Source: Candidatus Hodarchaeum mangrovi
GTDB taxonomy: Archaea; Asgardarchaeota; Heimdallarchaeia; Hodarchaeales; Hodarchaeaceae
Reading direction: 5' to 3'
Length of the DNA: 35,424 nt
NCBI GenBank assembly: GCA_016839515.1
Contig: JAEOUE010000160.1
Location: 1-35,424 of the forward strand
Shown piece after piece: positions 25,593 to 33,751 of this stretch. Below the pieces are notes generated by a model. It was not told the DNA's origin, did not search any database, and saw only the letters and a list, made by a program, of their open reading frames with translations. Both the position numbers and the translations under genes were made by a program. Positions within the stretch are counted from its first letter, which is position 1. Every line of letters starts with the position of its first letter.

Positions 25593-26921
25593 ATGAACTT
25601 ATCAGACATTTTACAGCTCATTCAATCAGAAAAAATTGAAGAAATCGCGTTACAATTTACTGATATTGCAGGAATTCTTCATACTCTATGGATTCCTTCT
25701 GAGGAAATTACCAAAGTTATTCAAGAGGGAATTCATACTGATGGGTCATCTCTTGGAGTAGTAGATGTCAGTAAAAGTGATATTAAGCTAGTTCCTGATT
25801 TATCTAGTTTTGTTTTACTCCCTCCCGACCTTTATGCACATAAGATTGCTCGCGTTGTCTGTGATTTATATGAACCAGAATCTGACAAACCTTTTGAATT
25901 AGATCCTAGATTTATTTTGAAAAAAGTAACTAGAGATGTTCAAAATATCCTTGGATCATCTATATCCTGCTCTGCTTCTAGTGAAATAGAGTTTTTCCTA
26001 TTTAGAAAAGGTGAAAATGGGCAACTAGTTTTAATTGATGATGCAGGATATCTGGCTTCTCCTCCTGCAGACCAAGGAGCAGACTTACGATTAGAGATTA
26101 CCAAAACTCTTAGAAAAATAGGAATTCTTATTGAAAAACATCATCATGAAGTTCCCCATGGAAAAAGTGAGTTTAACCTCCCCTATGCTGATGCAGTAAA
26201 GATGGCTGATACAATTTATTTGATCAAGTTTATCATAAAATTGATGGCATCAAAAAAAGGACTCATCGCGTCTTTTATGCCTAAACCATTTCACGGTGAA
26301 TATGGAGCTGGATTACACACACATATAAATCTAAGAGATAATGCTAAGAATCAAAATTTGTTTGTTGATCCGAATGGTGCTTCTGGATTAAGTTCCCTTG
26401 CTTTGAACTTCATGGCCGGTATCTTAAAACACGCAAAAGCTCTCACAGGATTTACTAATCCTTCTGTTAATTCCTATAAACGACTTGTTCCTGGTTGGGA
26501 GGCTCCTGTATACATTTCTTGGGCTAATTATAATCGTTCAGCACTTATAAGGATCCCTCCAGGAAAGAAGAAAGCTGCACGCCTGGAATATCGACCTACT
26601 GATGGGTCCTGCAATTTTTATCTTGCCTATGCGGCCCTAATAGCCGCAGGATTATCTGGATTAATTGATAAACTAGATCCTCCTCCACCAATTGAAGAAA
26701 ATATTTATGAAATGAATCCGAAAGAACGTTTACAGCGTGGTATTGGAATCTTACCTAGTAGTCTAGGAGAAGCTCTTACTGAGCTAGCTCAAGATAATTA
26801 TTTACGAGAGCATATGGGAAATAAATTTTTTTCTAAATATTTAGAGATTAAAGATTCTGAATGGAGAGCATTCAGTATATTTGTTCATGAATGGGAAAGA
26901 AAAAGATATCTTGATGTTTAA
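25593..26921 (+). CDS. Glutamine synthetase family protein (GlnA-like)
   Basis: A GSI-fold ligase of 442 residues. The family blocks are present: DGSSLG (ammonium-site Asp and Ser), SEIEFFLF, HHEVPHGKSEFNL, NPSVNSYKRLVPGWEAP, NRSALIRIP and RLEYRPTDGS. There are differences from standard glutamine synthetase. The substrate loop NGSGMH reads YGAGLH (Tyr237 where GlnA has Asn264), and DPSANPYLA reads DGSCNFYLA. The adenylylation loop of enterobacterial GlnA is not recognisable. It starts 196 bases from the divergent amidohydrolase and ends 26 bases before hutI, so it is co-transcribed with histidine degradation. It could reassimilate the ammonia released by HutH, or it could be a gamma-glutamyl ligase using another amine. 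The family is certain, the substrate is not. Confidence 0.85.
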   Translation: MNLSDILQLIQSEKIEEIALQFTDIAGILHTLWIPSEEITKVIQEGIHTDGSSLGVVDVSKSDIKLVPDLSSFVLLPPDLYAHKIARVVCDLYEPESDKPFELDPRFILKKVTRDVQNILGSSISCSASSEIEFFLFRKGENGQLVLIDDAGYLASPPADQGADLRLEITKTLRKIGILIEKHHHEVPHGKSEFNLPYADAVKMADTIYLIKFIIKLMASKKGLIASFMPKPFHGEYGAGLHTHINLRDNAKNQNLFVDPNGASGLSSLALNFMAGILKHAKALTGFTNPSVNSYKRLVPGWEAPVYISWANYNRSALIRIPPGKKKAARLEYRPTDGSCNFYLAYAALIAAGLSGLIDKLDPPPPIEENIYEMNPKERLQRGIGILPSSLGEALTELAQDNYLREHMGNKFFSKYLEIKDSEWRAFSIFVHEWERKRYLDV

Positions 26922-26947
26922 ATGTTGCTAAGATAGGTGATTGGGCA

Positions 26948-28219
26948 ATGATTGAAGCTGATTTTGTGATTATAAATGCAAATGAATTGGTAACTCTAAA
27001 AGGGGGAAAATATAAACCTAAAACTGGGGAAGAAATGCGAGATCTAGGGATCATAAAGAATGGAGCGATTGCAATTTCTAAAGGAAATATCGTTGCAGTA
27101 GGAACAACAAGAGAGATTTTACCAGAGATCCAGAAAGGCTCTGAGATAATTGATGCAACAGGTAAGTTAGTCACACCAGGACTCATTGATCCGCATGTTC
27201 ATCTTGTTTTTGCTGGTACACGAGAAGATGAACTTGAGAAAATGGCAGTTCTTGGACAATCTTATTTAGAAATTAAAGAGCAAGGTGGGGGAATGAATAA
27301 ATCACTTAAAATGACTGCAGAAACACCTTTTAATGAGCAGTTAGCGATTACAACCAAAATCCTTGATAAAATGCTAATTTATGGAACTACAACTATTGAA
27401 GCAAAAAGCGGATATGAAATGACTTATGAGGGGGAATTAAAACAGCTAGAAATAATTAGTACATTAAATAAAATCCATCCGATCGATTTAGTACCTACAT
27501 TTCTTGCACAAGGGATTCCTCCTCAATTTGAAGCTAATGTAGATGAGCTAGTTAATGAAATTGCTGTAAAATGGATTCCTGAAATTGCGAAGCGCAAATT
27601 AGCCGAATATGCTGATGTTTTTTGCGAAAAAGGATATTTTAACCTAGAACAAACTCGTAAAATCCTTCTTTCTGCACGAAAAAACGGGCTGAAATTACGA
27701 AACCATTGTGATTGGCTTGTTCATAGTGGAGGAACCCGATTATCTGTTGAAATCGGAGAGATTGTTTCTGTTGATCATCTAATTTGGACTCCAATAGAAG
27801 AAATTGAACCTTTAAAAAATCAAAAAACTGTCATTATCTTTCTTCCTACATCTCCATTCTGTTATGTAGGTAAGTATGCAAATGCTAGAGAAATTATTGA
27901 TAGAGGATTACCTGTTGCTCTAGCTACAGATGTTAGTGCCGCAAATATGTGTGAATCAATGCAAATGATGATGACTCTTGCAGTTTTAAGAATGAAAATG
28001 ACTGCAGCTGAAGCATTAGTCGCTGCTACTATAAATGCTGCCCACTCAATAAATCGGAATATGAATATAGGATCTCTTGAGGTTGGTCAAAAAGCTGATA
28101 TTGTAATATTTAATGCACCTAACCACAAATTCTTTGCATACAATTATGGTATAAATTTAGCTGAAAAAGTATTCAAGAATGGTGTATTAGTTGCTGAGAA
28201 TGGGAGACGAATCCGTTGA
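26948..28219 (+). CDS. hutI: Imidazolonepropionase
   Basis: Third enzyme of histidine degradation: hydrolyses imidazolonepropionate to N-formimino-L-glutamate. It is an amidohydrolase-superfamily protein of 423 residues with the metal ligands in place: His83 and His85 in DPHVHLVFAG, His253 in LRNHCDW, His277 in VDHL and Asp328 in LATDVSAAN. HutI-specific blocks include EQGGGMNKSLKMT and TTTIEAKSGYEM. In well-studied HutI proteins the stretch around the third ligand is HADEF, whose Glu is catalytic as I remember it; here it is HCDWL, with Trp256 at that position and Asp255 beside it. AGGTGA is well placed ahead of the ATG. It lies in one transcript with the GS-family gene. Confidence 0.9.
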   Translation: MIEADFVIINANELVTLKGGKYKPKTGEEMRDLGIIKNGAIAISKGNIVAVGTTREILPEIQKGSEIIDATGKLVTPGLIDPHVHLVFAGTREDELEKMAVLGQSYLEIKEQGGGMNKSLKMTAETPFNEQLAITTKILDKMLIYGTTTIEAKSGYEMTYEGELKQLEIISTLNKIHPIDLVPTFLAQGIPPQFEANVDELVNEIAVKWIPEIAKRKLAEYADVFCEKGYFNLEQTRKILLSARKNGLKLRNHCDWLVHSGGTRLSVEIGEIVSVDHLIWTPIEEIEPLKNQKTVIIFLPTSPFCYVGKYANAREIIDRGLPVALATDVSAANMCESMQMMMTLAVLRMKMTAAEALVAATINAAHSINRNMNIGSLEVGQKADIVIFNAPNHKFFAYNYGINLAEKVFKNGVLVAENGRRIR

Positions 28220-28222
28220 AAA

Positions 28223-28248
28223 AAATGAGGGAGCAATTTCCCTCATTT
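28223..28248. terminator. Bidirectional intrinsic-type terminator
   Basis: A perfect 10-base stem, AAATGAGGGA and TCCCTCATTT, encloses a six-base loop GCAATT between two convergent genes. On the minus strand the stem ends in a run of seven T, giving a textbook intrinsic terminator. It begins four bases after the hutI stop and overlaps the last bases of the subtilase gene, including its stop codon at 28,243-28,245. Confidence 0.75.
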
Positions 28249-31200
28249 ATCTCGTTCACTTTTCAAGGATGGAAGTAGAATAACACATACCATTACACTT
28301 AGAAGAAGAATCCATTCAAACCCCGGCGATGATTTTTGAGACGTGGTGGATTTTGGTGGATATCCGCGAATAAAAACAAAATTGATACTTTTTGGATTTC
28401 CTGCTAGATCTTGTACAGTTAATTTGATTATATGACTTCCAGATTCGAAATTTTCTGGATATAGATTCTTTTCAATATAAAATCCAGAATGAGTTTTATT
28501 AGCCTTAGGACCATTGAATCCCGTCTTTTCCCCATCAATTTGCATAAAAGCTTGAAATTGATCAATTCCAGATTCATAATCATCAAACCAGAATATTATC
28601 TCCTCTGTTTTATATAAATAGGAATTATTTTCCATTCCTTTTACTCCAATGATTGGAGGTGTTGTATCTGTAATGATCTCGAATCCTACATACTCTGAAT
28701 TCCACGAAAAGTTAAAAATTCTAATACCTTGATCAATACTTGTACTAAAATTATACCATCCATTCACACCAAAATTTGGGATTAAGTCACTGATATTAGT
28801 AGTTAAGCTTCTTGAAGGATCATGTACAACTCCTTCTATATATGCTGAGTTATTTATTGTACCATTTTGAGAAACATGAAGGGAAATAGAAATAGTTTCA
28901 TCTACTAATTCGTAAGTACCAAATAATTGGTCTTTAGCTTGTAACCATGTGAAAATCTCTTGAAGAATTAGATCATTATGAGTTTCAAAAGTTGAAATTT
29001 CATTTAAATATCCACGATTTGAAATAAAGATAGAACCTGATGTGACCACGATTCTTCCTCCCAAAGGATAATCATATGATGCCATAGCTATATTTGATCT
29101 TCTATTATGATAAGCCAAAGCCATAGCAGGGTTCTCTATACTAAAAAAAGACCCTGATACATCAAAGTAATCGGCTGAACTACCAATAGGAGAAAGATGT
29201 TGTATCGTCGCAGGTGTTATGCCTATTGAAGGGGTAATTTCATTTGTAAATATTCCCCAATCTTTTAATAGGGACTCCATACCTAGAGGAGTACTTATTG
29301 GGGAAAGAAGAAGAGCTCCCCCCTTCTTCACATAATCCTTAATCGTTTCTTGTTCTGTAGCATTTATTAATGAATTTCGGTTTTTATAGTCCAAGTAATA
29401 GAAAAAGCTATCCACATAATATTCTTTATATGTTATATTGCTTGCCACTAACCAAATCACGTCATATTCATTTAAAAGTGAAGTAGTGAGATATGCTTTA
29501 TTTTCATTGAGAACAATTCCTTTTTTTGAAAGATCAAAAATCATGTTTCTAAAATCACCAAGGCTATTATATGCAAAATCAGCGGTAGTGCGTGTATGTA
29601 GAAGAACTTGTTTAGATGCCAGTCCAATAGTGAACAAATATGGAAAATCTAATAGAATGGTGTCATTAACTTTGAATACTATTCTACCAGAGTATTGACC
29701 TATCGGAGTATCATTAGGGACATCAAAAGATAGGATTAAGTCATGGGAATAGGCTTTAGACAATAAACCATTATTAAGATCTTGGATACTATATCTTAAA
29801 CCATTACCTGTATAATTGACTAAAACCTGTTCTTTAATATTCAAATAATTAGAGATATTTCCTTCTATAGTGACGGAAACGTTTTCCATCTCTGAAGAGA
29901 CAAAAGTAAAATGAGCTGATTTATAAACCATTCCTTGTAGAAGATTCGGTATAGGATATGTCCCAGGAACATAATTACTAATATTTAAAGGATTTGTAGC
30001 AGCATAAATTGGGTGGTTGTTAATTTTTGTTGCATTCATTAGTGCTAAGTATGCATTATAAACATTAATTTGTCCTGTTCCATGTTCCCAAGGATTATCT
30101 GAAATTATTGGCATAGCTGTACCCATTAAAGAAGCTTTCAGAGTTCCTGGATTAACTTCTAAACCTTCCTGTCTCATAGCACTTAGTAATACTGCTGCAG
30201 CTCCTGCTACATGAGGAGAGGATTGAGATGTACCATCAGTTGTAAAATATCCTCCTTCAGGAGATGTAGTAGGAATATTTGTTCCAGGTGCCACAACATC
30301 TGGTCCCATAGCATTGGTACCCCATACAGGGCCAGTACTACTATAGATAGCTCTTGATACCATACTTTCTCCTGTTGCTCCAACACTTATCTCATCAATA
30401 AGATTTGTTCCATCAATTCTGTAATCTCCACCTCCTAAATTACCAGCAGAGTGGACAAACAATACTCCATTTTCAATCGCCCGTCTTATTGTATAATAAC
30501 CTATTCTTTCATTAGGATCCAGTAACATGTTCCATGTACCAGTTTCTGGGTCAGTTGGACCATAACTACGATTAATAATATCAACACCATTCTCAATTGC
30601 CCAATTAATTGCTGCAATCTCTCCTAAAACAGTTGTTTCAAGGGAACTGTCAGAGGTTTCATCCATATCTGCATCAAGAAGCCATGATTCTGGGGCCATA
30701 CCCTTTTTGGATGAATCATTTATACCACCTCCCGCAGCAAAACCCGCAACTCCTGTTCCATGAAAGTCCGGAGTATTTGTTTTATTTTCTGAATTACCAT
30801 AAATTGTATTTATAAAGCTTTGAGAACCTAGAATTCTAGAGGTTCCATTAGGAAAACTGAAGTCAGGATGTCCTGCAAAAACTCCAGTATCAAATATTCC
30901 AATAGTTACTCCTTGTCCTTTAAAACCAAGTCCCCACATTTGAGTAACCCCTATTTTAGCTGCAGTTGCTTCTGTCTGGATATAAGGAGTAATTGTGGTT
31001 GGTGGAGAATGATGTAATACCATATTCCGTGGAGATTTTCTAATATGAAAAATATTAGACTGAGTTACCACTCTAGATTCTTTCACAAGTGAATCAATAG
31101 TTTTAGGGGTTGTATAAATCACTACTCCCTTTAATCCACGAAAAATGATTTCTACAGGATATTTTTCTGTGAATTGCTTTAAATCCTGATCTGTATTGAA

Positions 31201-31404
31201 ATAGATCAAATATAATTGCTCGGATTCACTTTTTACTGAGATAAACCTAGATACTAATCGATTTATGTCATCAGTTGTTGGTGGGGTTGGGATATCACTC
31301 CTTGATTCGTTAGTTTTAACAAATCCTATTGAAATACACGGCGAAATTATCATTATAAGAAGGAGTAATGTCAACTGTAACTCTATTGTAATCATTTTTG
31401 GCAT
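28243..31404 (-). CDS. Secreted, membrane-anchored subtilisin-family (S8) protease with site-1-protease-like layout
   Basis: A 1053-residue S8 protease. Signal peptide at residues 1-27, then an inhibitor-like propeptide (about 40-115). The catalytic domain has Asp172 (GIFDTGVF), His215 (FHGTGVAGF) and Ser393 (DGTSQSSPHVAG), with the oxyanion Asn in HSAGN. After it come beta-sandwich repeats, then a Rossmann-like block (about 600-850) containing YDVIWLVASN, EQETIKDYVKKGGALLLSP and GGRIVVTSGS, reminiscent of the glutamine-amidotransferase-like domain in eukaryotic site-1 protease. One or two Ig-like domains follow, then a membrane segment (about 1025-1045) with a short basic tail. GAGGAA lies nine bases before the ATG. 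Many Asn-x-Ser/Thr sites suggest surface glycosylation. It probably degrades external protein or processes surface proteins. Confidence 0.92.
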   Translation of the reverse strand: MPKMITIELQLTLLLLIMIISPCISIGFVKTNESRSDIPTPPTTDDINRLVSRFISVKSESEQLYLIYFNTDQDLKQFTEKYPVEIIFRGLKGVVIYTTPKTIDSLVKESRVVTQSNIFHIRKSPRNMVLHHSPPTTITPYIQTEATAAKIGVTQMWGLGFKGQGVTIGIFDTGVFAGHPDFSFPNGTSRILGSQSFINTIYGNSENKTNTPDFHGTGVAGFAAGGGINDSSKKGMAPESWLLDADMDETSDSSLETTVLGEIAAINWAIENGVDIINRSYGPTDPETGTWNMLLDPNERIGYYTIRRAIENGVLFVHSAGNLGGGDYRIDGTNLIDEISVGATGESMVSRAIYSSTGPVWGTNAMGPDVVAPGTNIPTTSPEGGYFTTDGTSQSSPHVAGAAAVLLSAMRQEGLEVNPGTLKASLMGTAMPIISDNPWEHGTGQINVYNAYLALMNATKINNHPIYAATNPLNISNYVPGTYPIPNLLQGMVYKSAHFTFVSSEMENVSVTIEGNISNYLNIKEQVLVNYTGNGLRYSIQDLNNGLLSKAYSHDLILSFDVPNDTPIGQYSGRIVFKVNDTILLDFPYLFTIGLASKQVLLHTRTTADFAYNSLGDFRNMIFDLSKKGIVLNENKAYLTTSLLNEYDVIWLVASNITYKEYYVDSFFYYLDYKNRNSLINATEQETIKDYVKKGGALLLSPISTPLGMESLLKDWGIFTNEITPSIGITPATIQHLSPIGSSADYFDVSGSFFSIENPAMALAYHNRRSNIAMASYDYPLGGRIVVTSGSIFISNRGYLNEISTFETHNDLILQEIFTWLQAKDQLFGTYELVDETISISLHVSQNGTINNSAYIEGVVHDPSRSLTTNISDLIPNFGVNGWYNFSTSIDQGIRIFNFSWNSEYVGFEIITDTTPPIIGVKGMENNSYLYKTEEIIFWFDDYESGIDQFQAFMQIDGEKTGFNGPKANKTHSGFYIEKNLYPENFESGSHIIKLTVQDLAGNPKSINFVFIRGYPPKSTTSQKSSPGFEWILLLSVMVCVILLPSLKSERDK

Positions 31405-31682
31405 TACACTTATTCCTCAAATATAGATGGCATTAAAATTGCCTTATTTATTTTCCCTCAAAAAAAATCATAATTCTAATCTTTTTTGAAGTATCAATGT
31501 ATTTAATGAACTTCAGTAGTGGATTGTTAATATTTAATATTACGAATTTGAAAATTAATTTTTAAAATTAACAGAACTTTTATGAAAAACCCATTATTTT
31601 TCTTGTCAGAGCTTAGGCTAGTTTTTAGAAACGAAGATCTTAAAAGCTAGGGTGGAATTATTATGGTTAAAGGTAGACTAAT

Positions 31683-32402
31683 ATGTCAGTAATAACCAAA
31701 AGCTTAGGAAAATGGTTTACAAAACCAGTAGAACCTTCTGAAAAAGAATTGCTGATTGATTTTATTGGTGATCTGGATTCTGTGTTAGAATCCATGGAAG
31801 ATTTAGCAGCTGACATGTATGAAGGATTTAATTCTCAGATTTTACAACAGCGATCGGTTTATTCGAAACTAATAGCACTACTACCTAATTTCTTACAACC
31901 CACTGAAATTCGTGTGCAAACAAAAAGAAGAAATGAACTTAATTCTACAAAGCTAAAAATGATGTATCTTCGAAAAACTCTCAATGAAATAGGATCATCC
32001 ATTAAACAAAAAGAATTTTCCGCAAAATCTTCTTCAGAAATTAACTTTGGCCAACAAATTTATGAATTGGCGTATCCTGGAGAGAGAATTAATACTCACA
32101 AAGTAGGAACCCTTGAAGAACGTCTTCAAATTCTTGAAAATTCATTCCTAACATCCATGGATAAAGTAAATGATCAGTTAAATGATATATCACACAATCT
32201 GAAAACTTTGAAGGATCGCCTTGATGAACAAAATGTTAAAATCGACCGAATCGATAACAAAATTTCTGAAGTGGACTCTAAATTAAAGAAAATTCAATCT
32301 TCCCTAGTTAATATATCACGGAAGTTAACCCAAAACCGTACATTATTGGCTTTGCTTGCTGGATCAGTCATTGCTTTAATCATTGTAATTATCATTATCT
32401 AA
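31683..32402 (+). CDS. Tail-anchored coiled-coil protein with Q-SNARE-like heptad register
   Basis: A 239-residue protein with no signal peptide. It has a helical N-terminal region (about 18-110), a linker, a coiled coil (about 144-216) and a C-terminal membrane segment (220-239) with nothing after it, that is, a tail anchor. The coiled coil has an unbroken 3-4 spacing from Met159 to Ile211: M159, V162, L166, I169, L173, L176, L180, Q183, I187, I190, I194, V197, L201, I204, L208, I211. That is 16 layers, seven before and eight after a single polar residue, Gln183, with about nine residues to the membrane. This is the layer count, central Gln and anchor distance of a Q-SNARE. SNARE-like proteins have been reported from Heimdallarchaeota. 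AAAGGTAG precedes the ATG. Other coiled-coil tail-anchored proteins remain possible. Confidence 0.75.
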   Translation: MSVITKSLGKWFTKPVEPSEKELLIDFIGDLDSVLESMEDLAADMYEGFNSQILQQRSVYSKLIALLPNFLQPTEIRVQTKRRNELNSTKLKMMYLRKTLNEIGSSIKQKEFSAKSSSEINFGQQIYELAYPGERINTHKVGTLEERLQILENSFLTSMDKVNDQLNDISHNLKTLKDRLDEQNVKIDRIDNKISEVDSKLKKIQSSLVNISRKLTQNRTLLALLAGSVIALIIVIIII

Positions 32403-32551
32403 AATGGAATATAATAATGATTTCAGACTAATTAGAATGGATTCAAAGAAGTAACCTCTTCATTAGAAAAAGAATTTAAAGTAACAACTTTAAAAGGATT
32501 ATTAGATACTAAAAGTATCAAGACTGTAAGGAGAATCTAGGTGGAAACTTA

Positions 32552-33022
32552 ATGCAGAGAGATGAAATTCATCGTGAGCTCACGCGTCTGCTAAAAAGCG
32601 ATATTTCAATAAAAGTCACGCTCCTAGGCGATAGAACTGGTTTAACAATAGCCCGTGCATCAAGATTACTTGTTTCAGAAACCATGGGAGCCTTTGATCT
32701 TGAAAGCATAGGAGCTATCGCTTCTGCAGTCTTCTGTGGGGCTGCAGAACAAGGTAGTGCCCTTTCATTAGGAAGCTTAGGATTAATGCTTGCGGAGTTC
32801 TCTGATGGAAAGATTCTCACTGCTGAATGCGGGGAAAGAGGCGTACTAGTTGTTGTTGCAGAATCAGATGCTCAACTAGGACTAATCAGAGTAAAAATGA
32901 AAGAATCATCTGGAAATTTAGCTTCACAAATGGATAAAATATCTGAGCCATCAGCTGTTAAAATTAGAAAACCAGAATCCCAATCTATTATGGCAGCTTT
33001 GAAAGAATTAGAGAATTTTTAA
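32552..33022 (+). CDS. Roadblock/LC7-domain protein (MglB/Lamtor-like)
   Basis: A 156-residue soluble protein whose first 120 residues follow the roadblock/LC7 pattern. It has an N-terminal helix, a strand with TLLGDRTGLTIAR, a central helix ESIGAIASAVFCGAAEQGSAL, then strands around LMLAEFSDGKILTAEC and GVLVVVAES, and a last helix. A polar tail of about 35 residues follows. Such proteins dimerise and act as scaffolds or GTPase-activating partners for MglA/Rag-type GTPases, one of which is encoded at 1513. AGGTGG is well spaced ahead of the ATG. It sits between the SNARE-like gene and the TFE gene on the same strand, with gaps of 149 and 117 bases, so co-transcription is uncertain. Confidence 0.85.
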   Translation: MQRDEIHRELTRLLKSDISIKVTLLGDRTGLTIARASRLLVSETMGAFDLESIGAIASAVFCGAAEQGSALSLGSLGLMLAEFSDGKILTAECGERGVLVVVAESDAQLGLIRVKMKESSGNLASQMDKISEPSAVKIRKPESQSIMAALKELENF

Positions 33023-33139
33023 GTTTTATAAAATTGTATGGCAAATAATTTTAACTTCAGGATCATATATTTTATGAAAGAATAATTTATAAGTGATACA
33101 AAATATTTTTTCTAACTCTGCTACTAAAAGGTGAAGTCG

Positions 33140-33751
33140 ATGTCTTTTTCACAGCTTAATGATATTATGTTGAAATTAACAGATGAGGTAACAGTTCAGG
33201 TACTTAATGTGCTACTCGGGCATCGTGAGATTATTGATGAAGAGATTGTTAACATTCTCAATGAAGGATCTTCACCCGAGACTGAAGAAAATATTGAACA
33301 GGAAATAAAAGAAGAACCTGCTCCCAGAATTGCATTGAAAGAGGTTAGAAAGTCTCTATACAAATTAAACGAAAGATCACTGGCAAGATATCGACGGGTA
33401 AGGGATCGTGAAACAGGATATTTCGTTTATTACTGGAGTCCAATATGGGAGCGAATACGTGACCTTATTGTACGAAGAAGAAAATCGAGTCTTAAGAAAT
33501 TACGTCAAAGATTGGATTACGAGGAAAGAAATCTCCTTTATGTATGTGCTTCAGGACATAACCCTGTTACCTTTTCTGATGCTTTCGAACTTGGATTTAT
33601 CTGTACCACTTGTGGAGAGGAACTTTCACAGAAAGAAAATGCTCAAACCATTCATTTTCTTAAAGAAAAGATTCAAGAATTAGAAAAAGAGCTTAAAACT
33701 GGGTTAGATGAGCTGGATGGATTAGTAGAACTTCAAGAGAAAGTAAAATGA
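33140..33751 (+). CDS. tfe: Transcription factor E (TFIIE alpha homologue)
   Basis: Archaeal basal transcription factor that stabilises the open promoter complex. The N-terminal winged helix runs from about residue 5 and includes ALKEVRKSLYKLNERSLARY and the diagnostic DRETGYFVYYWSP. It is interrupted near residues 44-66 by an acidic, Glu-rich insertion. A basic helix leads to the zinc ribbon, where Cys155 and Cys158 (CTTC) are normal. The first knuckle reads Cys136-A-S-G-His140 instead of CxxC, so His140 may be the fourth ligand. A C-terminal coiled coil ends the protein. A GTG at 33,131 would add three residues, but AAAGGTGA fits the ATG at 33,140. It is tail to tail with the prenyl synthase gene, stops adjacent. 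Confidence 0.9.
   Translation: MSFSQLNDIMLKLTDEVTVQVLNVLLGHREIIDEEIVNILNEGSSPETEENIEQEIKEEPAPRIALKEVRKSLYKLNERSLARYRRVRDRETGYFVYYWSPIWERIRDLIVRRRKSSLKKLRQRLDYEERNLLYVCASGHNPVTFSDAFELGFICTTCGEELSQKENAQTIHFLKEKIQELEKELKTGLDELDGLVELQEKVK

Noticed and set aside
32434..32542. Open stretch of about 32 codons (FKEVTSSLEKEFKV...) between the SNARE-like and roadblock genes, maybe a gene relic
   Set aside because: No start codon after the in-frame stop, no recognisable homology, and a length expected by chance.
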